Assembly: GCA_016936035.1 (NCBI GenBank)
Contig: JAFGPU010000338.1
Coordinates: 1 to 8,446 of the forward strand
Direction of reading: 5' to 3'
Origin: Acidimicrobiales bacterium
GTDB taxonomy: Bacteria; Actinomycetota; Acidimicrobiia; Acidimicrobiales; VFJN01
Length of the DNA stretch: 8,446 bases
Under the pieces are notes generated by a model. That model had not been told where the DNA came from. It saw only the letters and a program-made list of their open reading frames with translations, and searched no databases. Of the stretch, positions 1-5,782 are shown one piece after another. The position numbers and the translations under genes are program-made. Each line of letters begins with the position of its first letter. Position 1 is the first letter of the stretch.

Positions 1-73
1 CCAGGGCGACGACGTGGTGGCCCGCGACCTGGCCCGGGCCCAGCTCGAGGCCGTCCGCCGACTGGCCGGCTGA
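1..73 (+). CDS. C-terminal end of an unidentified protein (cut by window edge)
   Basis: An open frame enters from the left edge (first full codon at base 2) and ends at TGA 71-73, leaving 23 residues that finish in an Arg/Ala/Leu-rich, probably helical tail (…QLEAVRRLAG). Nearly every codon ends in G or C, as in the real genes of this window, and the stop lies 18 bases before the next start on the same strand. This supports a genuine gene end, but the fragment is too short to name. The likely -10 element of the following gene lies just after this stop. Confidence 0.55.
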   Translation, partial: QGDDVVARDLARAQLEAVRRLAG

Positions 74-78
74 CGCCC

Positions 79-84
79 TACGAT
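79..84 (+). promoter_or_regulatory. Candidate -10 element (TACGAT) for a leaderless transcript
   Basis: TACGAT fits the TANNNT consensus of actinobacterial -10 boxes and ends exactly 7 bases before the GTG at 92. No purine-rich Shine-Dalgarno sequence lies between them. That spacing would put the transcription start on or next to the start codon, giving a leaderless mRNA. No convincing -35 hexamer is visible at the usual distance. The same layout recurs before the GTG at 3502. Confidence 0.5.
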
Positions 85-91
85 CCTCGCC

Positions 92-544
92 GTGCAGCTC
101 AGCCCTGCGACTGCCGAGGCCTACGTCCGCCACGCGTTCGCGCAGATGCTGCAGGTCGCCGATCGCCTGGGCGAGCCCCTGATCAACCGGCGTCCGCACG
201 GGCCGCACACGAACGCCGTCGCTGCCCTCGTCGTCCACTGCTGCGCGGTGGCCGAGTTCTGGCTCGGTCACGTCGCGCTCGGCCATCCGAGCGATCGCGA
301 TCGCGACTCCGAGTTCTCCCGGACCGCGACGCTCGCCGACCTCCACGTGCTGGTCGACCACACGATCGAGCGGGTCGTGGAGCACCTGGGGCGGCTCGAG
401 GCGGGTGACGGAACCGACGAGGGGGGCCGCCAGTTCCTGCTGGACGGCGACACGTCGGATGCCTCCGTCGTGCTCCACGTCGTCGAGGAGCTCTACCAGC
501 ACCTCGGACACATGGAGCTCACTGCCGACGCGCTCCGCGCGTGA
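92..544 (+). CDS. DinB / DUF664-like four-helix-bundle protein, possibly thiol-dependent
   Basis: The 150-residue product matches the usual size and layout of the DinB/YfiT superfamily: a helical bundle with metal-binding histidines. A His sits in the helix-2 segment VVHCCAVAEFWLGH (H49, followed by C50 and C51). The last helix carries HVVEELYQHLGHMELTAD (H129, H137, H140), resembling the C-terminal helix of DUF664 proteins, some of which are mycothiol-dependent transferases. No signal peptide or membrane segment is seen, so it should be cytosolic. The GTG at 92 is chosen because the next in-frame starts would remove helix 1 and because TACGAT lies 7 bases upstream. The substrate is unknown. 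A detoxification or thiol-transfer role is an inference from the family, and DinB-like proteins of unknown activity are equally possible. Confidence 0.82.
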   Translation: MQLSPATAEAYVRHAFAQMLQVADRLGEPLINRRPHGPHTNAVAALVVHCCAVAEFWLGHVALGHPSDRDRDSEFSRTATLADLHVLVDHTIERVVEHLGRLEAGDGTDEGGRQFLLDGDTSDASVVLHVVEELYQHLGHMELTADALRA

Positions 545-573
545 TGCACCCGGAACGCCGGATCGAGCGCTGA

Positions 574-589
574 CCACCCCAGCGGGTGG
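574..589 (+). terminator. Small perfect hairpin after the DinB-like gene, possible terminator
   Basis: CCACCC (574-579) and GGGTGG (584-589) form a perfect 6-bp GC-rich stem around a 4-base loop, 30 bases after the stop of the DinB-like gene. No T-run follows, although terminators in high-GC Actinobacteria often lack one. A chance hairpin in GC-rich DNA cannot be excluded. Confidence 0.3.
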
Positions 590-634
590 CTGCAAGCGCC
601 GTCTCAGCCCGACGCAAGGGGCGGGGCGCACGCT

Positions 635-665
635 GGGACGTGCACGCACAGCGGGCGTGCGTCCC
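635..665 (+). other. Imperfect inverted repeat in the region upstream of the MMPL gene
   Basis: GGGACG (635-640) pairs with CGTCCC (660-665), and CACGC (643-647) pairs with GCGTG (655-659). A TG bulge separates the two stem segments and the loop is 7 bases (ACAGCGG). This is an 11-bp interrupted stem ending 12 bases before the Shine-Dalgarno of the MMPL gene. It could be an operator for a dimeric regulator, a 5' leader hairpin, or part of the termination region of the upstream gene. No T-run follows, and no -10 hexamer is recognisable in 545-688. Confidence 0.35.
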
Positions 666-677
666 CCCAGCCCGCGC

Positions 678-683
678 AAGGAG
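678..683 (+). promoter_or_regulatory. Shine-Dalgarno of the MMPL gene
   Basis: AAGGAG lies 5 bases before the ATG at 689 and fixes that start. It contrasts with the neighbouring plus-strand genes starting at 92 and 3502, which have no such site in position. Confidence 0.75.
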
Positions 684-688
684 TCTCG

Positions 689-2908
689 ATGTCGCACATG
701 CTGTTCCGACTCGGTCGCGCGACCGCGACCCACCCCTTCCGCACGATCGCGGCGTGGGTGGCCATCGCGCTCGTGGTGTTCGCCTGGCAGGGCGCCGCCG
801 GCGGCGACCCCGTGAACGACTACCGGGTGCCGGGCGTCGAGTCGCAGCAGGCCTCCGACACGCTGGCCGAGCAGTTCCCCGACTACGCCGGCGCCTCGGG
901 GCGGGTCGTGTTCCACGTCGACGAGGGGCGCATCGACGACCCCGCCCACCGGGCCACGATCGACGCCACCGTCCAGCGCCTGGCCACGGGCGACGACGTC
1001 ACGTTGGTCGGCGACCCCTTCGACCCGGTGGCCCCCACCGTCAGCCCCGACGGGCGCACCGCCTTCGCGCCGGTGCAGTACAGCGAGCTGACCGTGCAGC
1101 CCGAGCACTACGACGCGGTCGTCGAGGCCATCGCACCGACCCGGGATGCCGGTGTGCAGACCGAGGTGTCCGGCGACATCGCCTGGGCGGGCGCCGAGGT
1201 CGAGGGTCAGGAAGGCATCGGGCTGATGGTCGCCCTGGTGGTGCTGCTCGTGGCGTTCGGGTCGGTGATCGCGGCCGGCATCCCCATCGCCACCGCGCTC
1301 ATCGGCGTCGCCGTGGGCCTGGCCGGGCTGGGCATCATGTCGGGCTTCACCGACGTGCCCGACACGTCGCCGGTCCTCGCCATCATGATCGGCCTCGGGG
1401 TCGGCATCGACTACGCGCTGTTCGTCGTCACCCGGTTCCGCCAGCACCTCCACGAGGGCATGCCCGTCACCGAGGCCGCGGGGCGCGCGACCGCCACCGC
1501 CGGCCAGGCCGTGCTGTTCGCCGGCACCACCGTGGTCATCGCCATCGTGGGCCTGCTGCTCGTCGGGCTGCCCTCGGTGACGACGATGGGCTTCGCCGTC
1601 GCCGTCACCGTGGTGGTGTCGATGCTCATCGCCGTCACCCTCCTGCCCGGCCTGTTGGGATGGGCGGGCGTGCGCATCGACCGGTGGGCGCTCCACCGGC
1701 GCCGGGCCAGCGACGCCGCCCACGAGACGTTCTCGGGCCGGTGGGCGCACCGGGTCGGCCGTCACCCGGGCCGTTACGCCGTGGGCGCCCTCGCCCTGAT
1801 GGTGGTGCTGGCGGCGCCGGTCGTGGCGCTGCGGGTGGGGTTCGCCGACGACGGCAACGCCGCCCCGGACACGACGCAGCGCAAGTCCTACGACCTGACC
1901 ACCGCCGCCTACGGGCCGGGCTTCAACGGCCCGCTCACGGTGGTGGTCGAGGGGCCGGCCGCCGGCGACGGCGTTGCCCGGGTGCACGACGCACTGGCCT
2001 CGACCGACGGCATCGCCATGGTGAGCGCACCGCTGGCCAACGAGGCGGGCGACACGACCGTGATGTTCGCCAACCCGACGACCGCCCCCGGCGACGAGGC
2101 GACCGCCGACCTGCTCGACGAGGTGCGGCGCGACGTGCTGCCCCGGGCCGTCGAAGGCACCGGCGCCACCGCCCAGGTGACGGGCGCGACCGCCTTCTTC
2201 GAGGACCTGTCCGCCCACATCAGCGACCGGCTGCCCCTGTTCATCGCCGCCGTCGTCGCGCTGTCGTTCGTGCTGCTGACCGTCGTCTTCCGGTCGGTCC
2301 TGGTGCCGCTCAAGGCGGCGTTCATGAACGTGCTGTCGATCGGGGCCGCCTACGGCGTGGTGGTGGCCGTGTTCCAGTGGGGTTGGGCCAAGGACCTGGT
2401 CGGGCTGGACGAGACCGTCGCCGTCAACCCGTTCGTCCCGCTCATCATGTTCGCCATCCTGTTCGGGCTGTCGATGGACTATGAGGTGTTCCTGCTGTCC
2501 CGCATCCGCGAGGAGTGGCTGCGGTCGGGCGACAGCCACACGTCGGTTGTCGACGGGCTGGGCGCGACCGCCCGGGTCATCACCTCGGCGGCGCTCATCA
2601 TGATCAGCGTGTTCGGCGGGTTCGTCGTGGGCGACGACGTCGTCATCAAGATGTTCGGCATCGGGCTGGCCACGGCCGTGCTCCTCGACGCCACCGTCGT
2701 GCGGATGGTGCTGGTGCCGGCCACGATGGCGCTGCTCGGCAACGCCAACTGGTGGCTGCCGGGCTGGCTGGATCGCACGCTGCCGCACCTCGACCTCGAG
2801 GGTGAGGCCGGATCCCGGCCCGCGCCCGTGCCCGAGGTCGTCGTCCCCGGGGGCGGCGGTGATCACGGCGACGGCGGCCTCGAGCCCGCCGGCGCGGGGG
2901 CCAGGTGA
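689..2908 (+). CDS. MMPL/RND-family proton-driven membrane transporter
   Basis: The 739-residue protein has the MMPL layout: TM1 (about 17-37), an extracytoplasmic porter domain (38-172), TM2-6 (177-330), a cytoplasmic linker, TM7 (about 370-390), a second porter domain (392-512) and TM8-12 (515-683). The two Asp-Tyr pairs of the proton relay are present in TM4 (GIDYALF, D241-Y242) and TM10 (SMDYEVF, D597-Y598), matching the pairs known in MmpL3, so it should be an active proton-coupled exporter in the cytoplasmic membrane. MMPL proteins commonly move lipids or other hydrophobic molecules; the substrate here is unknown. The cytoplasmic C-terminal tail (700-739) is short and Gly/Pro-rich, without the long extension seen in MmpL3. 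The start is supported by AAGGAG. The stop overlaps the next gene's GTG by 4 bases, implying co-expression with the hotdog protein. Drug efflux is an alternative role. Confidence 0.92.
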   Translation: MSHMLFRLGRATATHPFRTIAAWVAIALVVFAWQGAAGGDPVNDYRVPGVESQQASDTLAEQFPDYAGASGRVVFHVDEGRIDDPAHRATIDATVQRLATGDDVTLVGDPFDPVAPTVSPDGRTAFAPVQYSELTVQPEHYDAVVEAIAPTRDAGVQTEVSGDIAWAGAEVEGQEGIGLMVALVVLLVAFGSVIAAGIPIATALIGVAVGLAGLGIMSGFTDVPDTSPVLAIMIGLGVGIDYALFVVTRFRQHLHEGMPVTEAAGRATATAGQAVLFAGTTVVIAIVGLLLVGLPSVTTMGFAVAVTVVVSMLIAVTLLPGLLGWAGVRIDRWALHRRRASDAAHETFSGRWAHRVGRHPGRYAVGALALMVVLAAPVVALRVGFADDGNAAPDTTQRKSYDLTTAAYGPGFNGPLTVVVEGPAAGDGVARVHDALASTDGIAMVSAPLANEAGDTTVMFANPTTAPGDEATADLLDEVRRDVLPRAVEGTGATAQVTGATAFFEDLSAHISDRLPLFIAAVVALSFVLLTVVFRSVLVPLKAAFMNVLSIGAAYGVVVAVFQWGWAKDLVGLDETVAVNPFVPLIMFAILFGLSMDYEVFLLSRIREEWLRSGDSHTSVVDGLGATARVITSAALIMISVFGGFVVGDDVVIKMFGIGLATAVLLDATVVRMVLVPATMALLGNANWWLPGWLDRTLPHLDLEGEAGSRPAPVPEVVVPGGGGDHGDGGLEPAGAGAR

Positions 2909-3444
2909 GCGGAGTGGCCTCCCCCTCCACTCCCGCCGAGGACCCGCGCCCGCGGGCCGACCCGGCCGCCGTCGCCGAGGCGAGCGAGCGGTTCACCGCC
3001 CGCATCGGTGTGCAGGTCGAGCCCCGCAGTGACGGCTGTGCCGGCAACTGCGGCGCCACGGCGACCCTGGACCCGCCCACGGCCAGCGTGCCGACGGGCG
3101 CCGTGCTCGCCCTGGTCGACGCCGCCGCCCGGGCGGCCGCCGAGACGGCGCTCGGGGTGCCGGGCACACCCGCGACGCTCGTTCCGACCGCCACCGGCGT
3201 GCAGCACCGGGTGGCGTCGGCAGCGGGTGCGCTCACCGCCCAGGCGTCGGTGCCGTGCGAGGGCACGCTGGCCGACCGGGCCGACGAGCGGGGCGTGCTC
3301 CGCTTCTCGGTGGCGGTCGAGGTCGTCGACGCCGCAGGCGAACGCATCGCCACCGGTACGGTGCAGTGGCTCGCCCGGATCACCCGGGACGGGGAACCGC
3401 CCACCGACGACGCGGGCCCGGTCACCGACGACATGCGCCCCTGA
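2905..3444 (+). CDS. PaaI-like hotdog-fold protein, putative acyl-CoA thioesterase
   Basis: The 179-residue product has a disordered Pro-rich N-terminus (1-22) followed by a single hotdog-like domain. The segment SVPTGAVLALVDAAARAAAE (61-80) matches the helix of PaaI-type thioesterases, with D72 in the position usually taken by the catalytic or helix-capping acid. Strands follow around 98-116, 131-142 and 147-159. These enzymes hydrolyse acyl-CoA or aromatic acyl-CoA thioesters in the cytosol. An unusual feature is CAGNC (C45, C49) between the first strand and the helix. The GTG at 2905 overlaps the MMPL stop as GTGA. A second in-frame GTG at 2914 lies 5 bases after AGGTGA (2903-2908) and may be the true start, costing three residues. 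Sequence similarity to the family looks modest, so the enzymatic activity is inferred and a non-catalytic hotdog protein is possible. Confidence 0.75.
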   Translation: MSGVASPSTPAEDPRPRADPAAVAEASERFTARIGVQVEPRSDGCAGNCGATATLDPPTASVPTGAVLALVDAAARAAAETALGVPGTPATLVPTATGVQHRVASAAGALTAQASVPCEGTLADRADERGVLRFSVAVEVVDAAGERIATGTVQWLARITRDGEPPTDDAGPVTDDMRP

Positions 3445-3488
3445 CCCCGGCGCACGCCGCCCTGCCGCCGGAGGAGATCGCCACGGCG

Positions 3489-3494
3489 TACTGT
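3489..3494 (+). promoter_or_regulatory. Candidate -10 element (TACTGT) for a leaderless glycosidase transcript
   Basis: TACTGT matches TANNNT and ends 7 bases before the GTG at 3502, the same geometry as at 79-92; both sites also share CGCC directly before GTG. A purine-rich GGAGGAG (3470-3476) is too far upstream (25 bases) to serve this start, and no in-frame start codon lies between. No clear -35 hexamer is seen. Confidence 0.5.
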
Positions 3495-3501
3495 CACCGC
3501 C

Positions 3502-5730
3502 GTGGCATCTGGGGACACCGACGCACCCGCCCGTGACGGCGACGATCGCGACGACCTCGCCGCCCGCCTGGCCGACCCGGTGCTCGCCGGGGTTCTCGCC
3601 GAGGCCCCGCCCGCCGGTGAGCCGCCGCCGGTGTGGGGGCGGCTGGCCGACGACCCCGGCAGCCCGGGCGGGCCCGTCGCCTCCGACGATGCCGCCGTCG
3701 AGGCGCGCGCCCGCGACCTGCTCGACCAGCTGACCGTCCACGAGAAGCTCCACCTGCTCTCGGGCGACGCCCCGCTCGTCCGGGGCCTGGCCGAGATGGC
3801 GCGCCGCTACAACGAGACGCCCTACGTCGCCGGTGAGCTGCCCCGGCTGGGCATCCCCGGCATCCGCTTCAGCGACGGGCCCCGGGGCGTCGTGATGGGC
3901 AACGCCACCGCCTTCCCCGTGCCCATGGCCCGCGCCGCGACGTTCGACCCCGCGCTCGAGGAACGGGTCGGCGACGTCATCGGCACCGAGTGCCGGTCCC
4001 TCGGCGCCAACCTGTTCGCCGGGGTGTGCGTCAACGTGCTGCGCCACCCGGCGTGGGGCCGCGCGCAGGAGACCTTCGGCGAGGACCCCCACCTGCTCGG
4101 CGAGATGGGCGCCGCGCTGGTGCGCGGGGCTCAGCGTCACGTCATGGCGTGCGTCAAGCACCTGGCCTGCAACTCGATCGAGGACTCCCGGCTCACGGTC
4201 GACGTGGTCGTCGACGAGGACGACCTGCGCGACATCTACCTCGCGGCGTTCCGGCGGTGCGTCGACGCGGGCGCAGCCGCGGTGATGACCGCCTACAACC
4301 GCGTCAACGGCGAACGGTGCGGCCACCACCACCACCTCATCAGCGAGATCCTCAAGGGCGAGTGGGGCTTCGACGGGTTCGTCATGAGCGACTTCGTGCT
4401 GGGGGTCCGCTCCGCGCGCGCGGTGGCCGCCGGGCAGGACCTCGAGATGCCGTTCCGCTGGCGCTTCCGGGCGCTGCACCGGCTGCTGCGCCGGGGCTCG
4501 GTGAGCGCGGCCCGGATCGACGACGCCGCGCTCAGGCTGCTGCGCCAGCAGGTCCGGTTCGCCGCCCGGGCGCACGAGGCGGCGACCGACGACAGCGGCA
4601 GCCGCTACGCGCCGGAGGCGGTGGCCGGAGGCGCCCACCGCGCCCTGGCCCGCGAGGTCGCCGAGCGGTCGATGGTGCTGCTGCGCAACGAGGTCGTCGC
4701 CGGCCCGCCGGCCGGCGACGGCCGCGCCGCCGCCCCCGAGCCGCTGCTGCCGCTCGACCCGGACCGCGTGCACTCGATGGCCGTGCTCGGCCGCCTCGCC
4801 GCCATGCCCGTCACCGGCGACCACGGCTCGAGCCAGGTGCACCCGCCCGAGGTGGTGACCGTGCTCGACGGCCTGCGGTCCGCGGGCGAGCGCTGGGTCA
4901 TCAACGTCGCCCACCAGCCCGGCGACGACCTCGACGCCGCCCGGCTGTCGGCAGCCGCCGCCGGCGTCGCCGTCGTCGTGGCCGGGCTCAGCCACCGTGA
5001 CGAGGGCGAGAAGGTGCCCCGCCGGGGCGGCGGCGACCGCCGGTCGCTCACGCTCCGCCCGCAGGACGAGGCCCTCATCCGCACCGTGGCCGCAGCCAAC
5101 CCCCGCACCGTCGTGGTGCTGATCGGGGGCAGCGCCATCGTCACCGAGTCGTGGCGCGAGCAGGTGGGCGCGGTGGTGATGGCGTGGTACCCGGGCATGG
5201 AGGGCGGTCACGCGCTGGCCCGGGTGCTGTTCGGCGACGTCGCCCCCGGCGGGCGGCTGCCGTGCACGTGGCCGCGGGGCGCCGAGCAGCTGCCCCCGTT
5301 CGACCCCGAGGCCCGCACCGTGCGCTATGGCCCCCTGCACGGCTACCGCCTGATGGAGGCCACCGGCCGGCCGGCCGCGTTCCCGTTCGGGTTCGGCCTG
5401 ACCTACACGACGTTCGAGTTGGGGCGCCTGGTGGCCAAGCGGGCGCCCGACGGCACGGTGCGCCTGACCGTGCCGGTGGTCAACACCGGCACCCGCACCG
5501 GCGACGAGGTGGTGCAGCTCTACCTCGACGAGGCGCTGGGATCGGAACCTCGGCCGTTGCGAACGCTGCGCGCGTTCCGGCGGGTCACGGTGTCGCCGGG
5601 CACGATGGCCAACGTCACCTTCGACCTCGGCCCCGACCTGCTGGCGCGCACGCCCGTCCGCGGCGGCAAGGTCCGCCTGCACGTGGGGCGCGACGCCGAC
5701 CCGGCCGGCCACCGCACCGTCGAGGTCTGA
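3502..5730 (+). CDS. Family 3 glycoside hydrolase (beta-glucosidase type)
   Basis: This 742-residue retaining glycosidase removes terminal beta-linked sugars from oligosaccharides or glycosides. An acidic, probably disordered N-terminus (1-60) is followed by the GH3 (beta/alpha)8 domain (about 65-350), the alpha/beta sandwich domain (about 385-640) and a fibronectin-III-like domain (650-735). Visible signatures are SDGPRG (D125, R128), WGRAQETFGEDP (R187), VKH (K219-H220) with N224, and the nucleophile Asp297 in GFVMSDF, where the family usually has Trp after Asp. The acid/base is probably E503 or E501 in DEGE, ahead of GGDR. PFGFGLTYTTF (628-638) marks the usual end of domain 2. There is no signal peptide, suggesting cytosolic action on imported sugars. 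The three-domain form rules out NagZ. Exact sugar specificity (glucose, xylose or other) cannot be read from the sequence. The GTG start rests on the -10 at 3489 and the lack of upstream in-frame starts. Confidence 0.92.
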   Translation: MASGDTDAPARDGDDRDDLAARLADPVLAGVLAEAPPAGEPPPVWGRLADDPGSPGGPVASDDAAVEARARDLLDQLTVHEKLHLLSGDAPLVRGLAEMARRYNETPYVAGELPRLGIPGIRFSDGPRGVVMGNATAFPVPMARAATFDPALEERVGDVIGTECRSLGANLFAGVCVNVLRHPAWGRAQETFGEDPHLLGEMGAALVRGAQRHVMACVKHLACNSIEDSRLTVDVVVDEDDLRDIYLAAFRRCVDAGAAAVMTAYNRVNGERCGHHHHLISEILKGEWGFDGFVMSDFVLGVRSARAVAAGQDLEMPFRWRFRALHRLLRRGSVSAARIDDAALRLLRQQVRFAARAHEAATDDSGSRYAPEAVAGGAHRALAREVAERSMVLLRNEVVAGPPAGDGRAAAPEPLLPLDPDRVHSMAVLGRLAAMPVTGDHGSSQVHPPEVVTVLDGLRSAGERWVINVAHQPGDDLDAARLSAAAAGVAVVVAGLSHRDEGEKVPRRGGGDRRSLTLRPQDEALIRTVAAANPRTVVVLIGGSAIVTESWREQVGAVVMAWYPGMEGGHALARVLFGDVAPGGRLPCTWPRGAEQLPPFDPEARTVRYGPLHGYRLMEATGRPAAFPFGFGLTYTTFELGRLVAKRAPDGTVRLTVPVVNTGTRTGDEVVQLYLDEALGSEPRPLRTLRAFRRVTVSPGTMANVTFDLGPDLLARTPVRGGKVRLHVGRDADPAGHRTVEV

Positions 5731-5749
5731 CGCCCCGCCCCCCGGGGCG
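5731..5749. terminator. Hairpin directly after the glycosidase stop codon
   Basis: CGCCCC (5731-5736) and GGGGCG (5744-5749) form a 6-bp all-GC stem with a 7-base loop, starting at the base after the TGA of the glycosidase. It lies between two convergent genes and could stop transcription in either direction. No T-run is present, so intrinsic termination is not proven. Confidence 0.4.
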
Positions 5750-5755
5750 CGCGCA

Positions 5756-5769
5756 GCGGGAACACCCGC
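5756..5769. terminator. Second hairpin between the convergent gene ends
   Basis: GCGGG (5756-5760) and CCCGC (5765-5769) form a perfect 5-bp stem around an AACA loop, 13 bases from the end of the cytochrome b gene. With the neighbouring hairpin at 5731-5749 it gives a tandem pair in a 52-base convergent gap, a typical place for a shared bidirectional terminator. Confidence 0.4.
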
Positions 5770-5782
5770 GGGCGGACAGGCG

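Noticed and set aside
586..2484. A 632-residue plus-strand frame overlapping the MMPL gene
   Set aside because: Its product is dominated by Arg, Gly, His and Pro, as expected of a shifted frame of a high-GC gene, while the overlapping frame encodes an intact MMPL transporter with a Shine-Dalgarno.
3470..3476. GGAGGAG as the ribosome-binding site of the glycosidase
   Set aside because: It is 25 bases from the GTG at 3502 and no in-frame start codon lies within its reach, so it is probably incidental.
4324..4335. Run of four histidines in the glycosidase, considered as a metal-binding motif
   Set aside because: It replaces a variable loop before a well-conserved GH3 helix (ISEILKGEWGFDGF), and no partner ligands are evident.
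4698..4726. GC-rich near-repeat resembling the stretch around 1954-1972 in the MMPL gene
   Set aside because: Both encode short Gly-Pro-Ala-Gly-Asp-Gly loops. The similarity is explained by codon bias and low complexity, with no extended homology or flanking direct repeats.
2863..5712. A 949-residue open frame on the minus strand opposite the hotdog and glycosidase genes
   Set aside because: It is antisense to a clear GH3 enzyme with all family motifs. Its translation is low-complexity, rich in Arg, Gly, Ala, His and Val, with no recognisable domain. Long antisense frames are expected in DNA this GC-rich.
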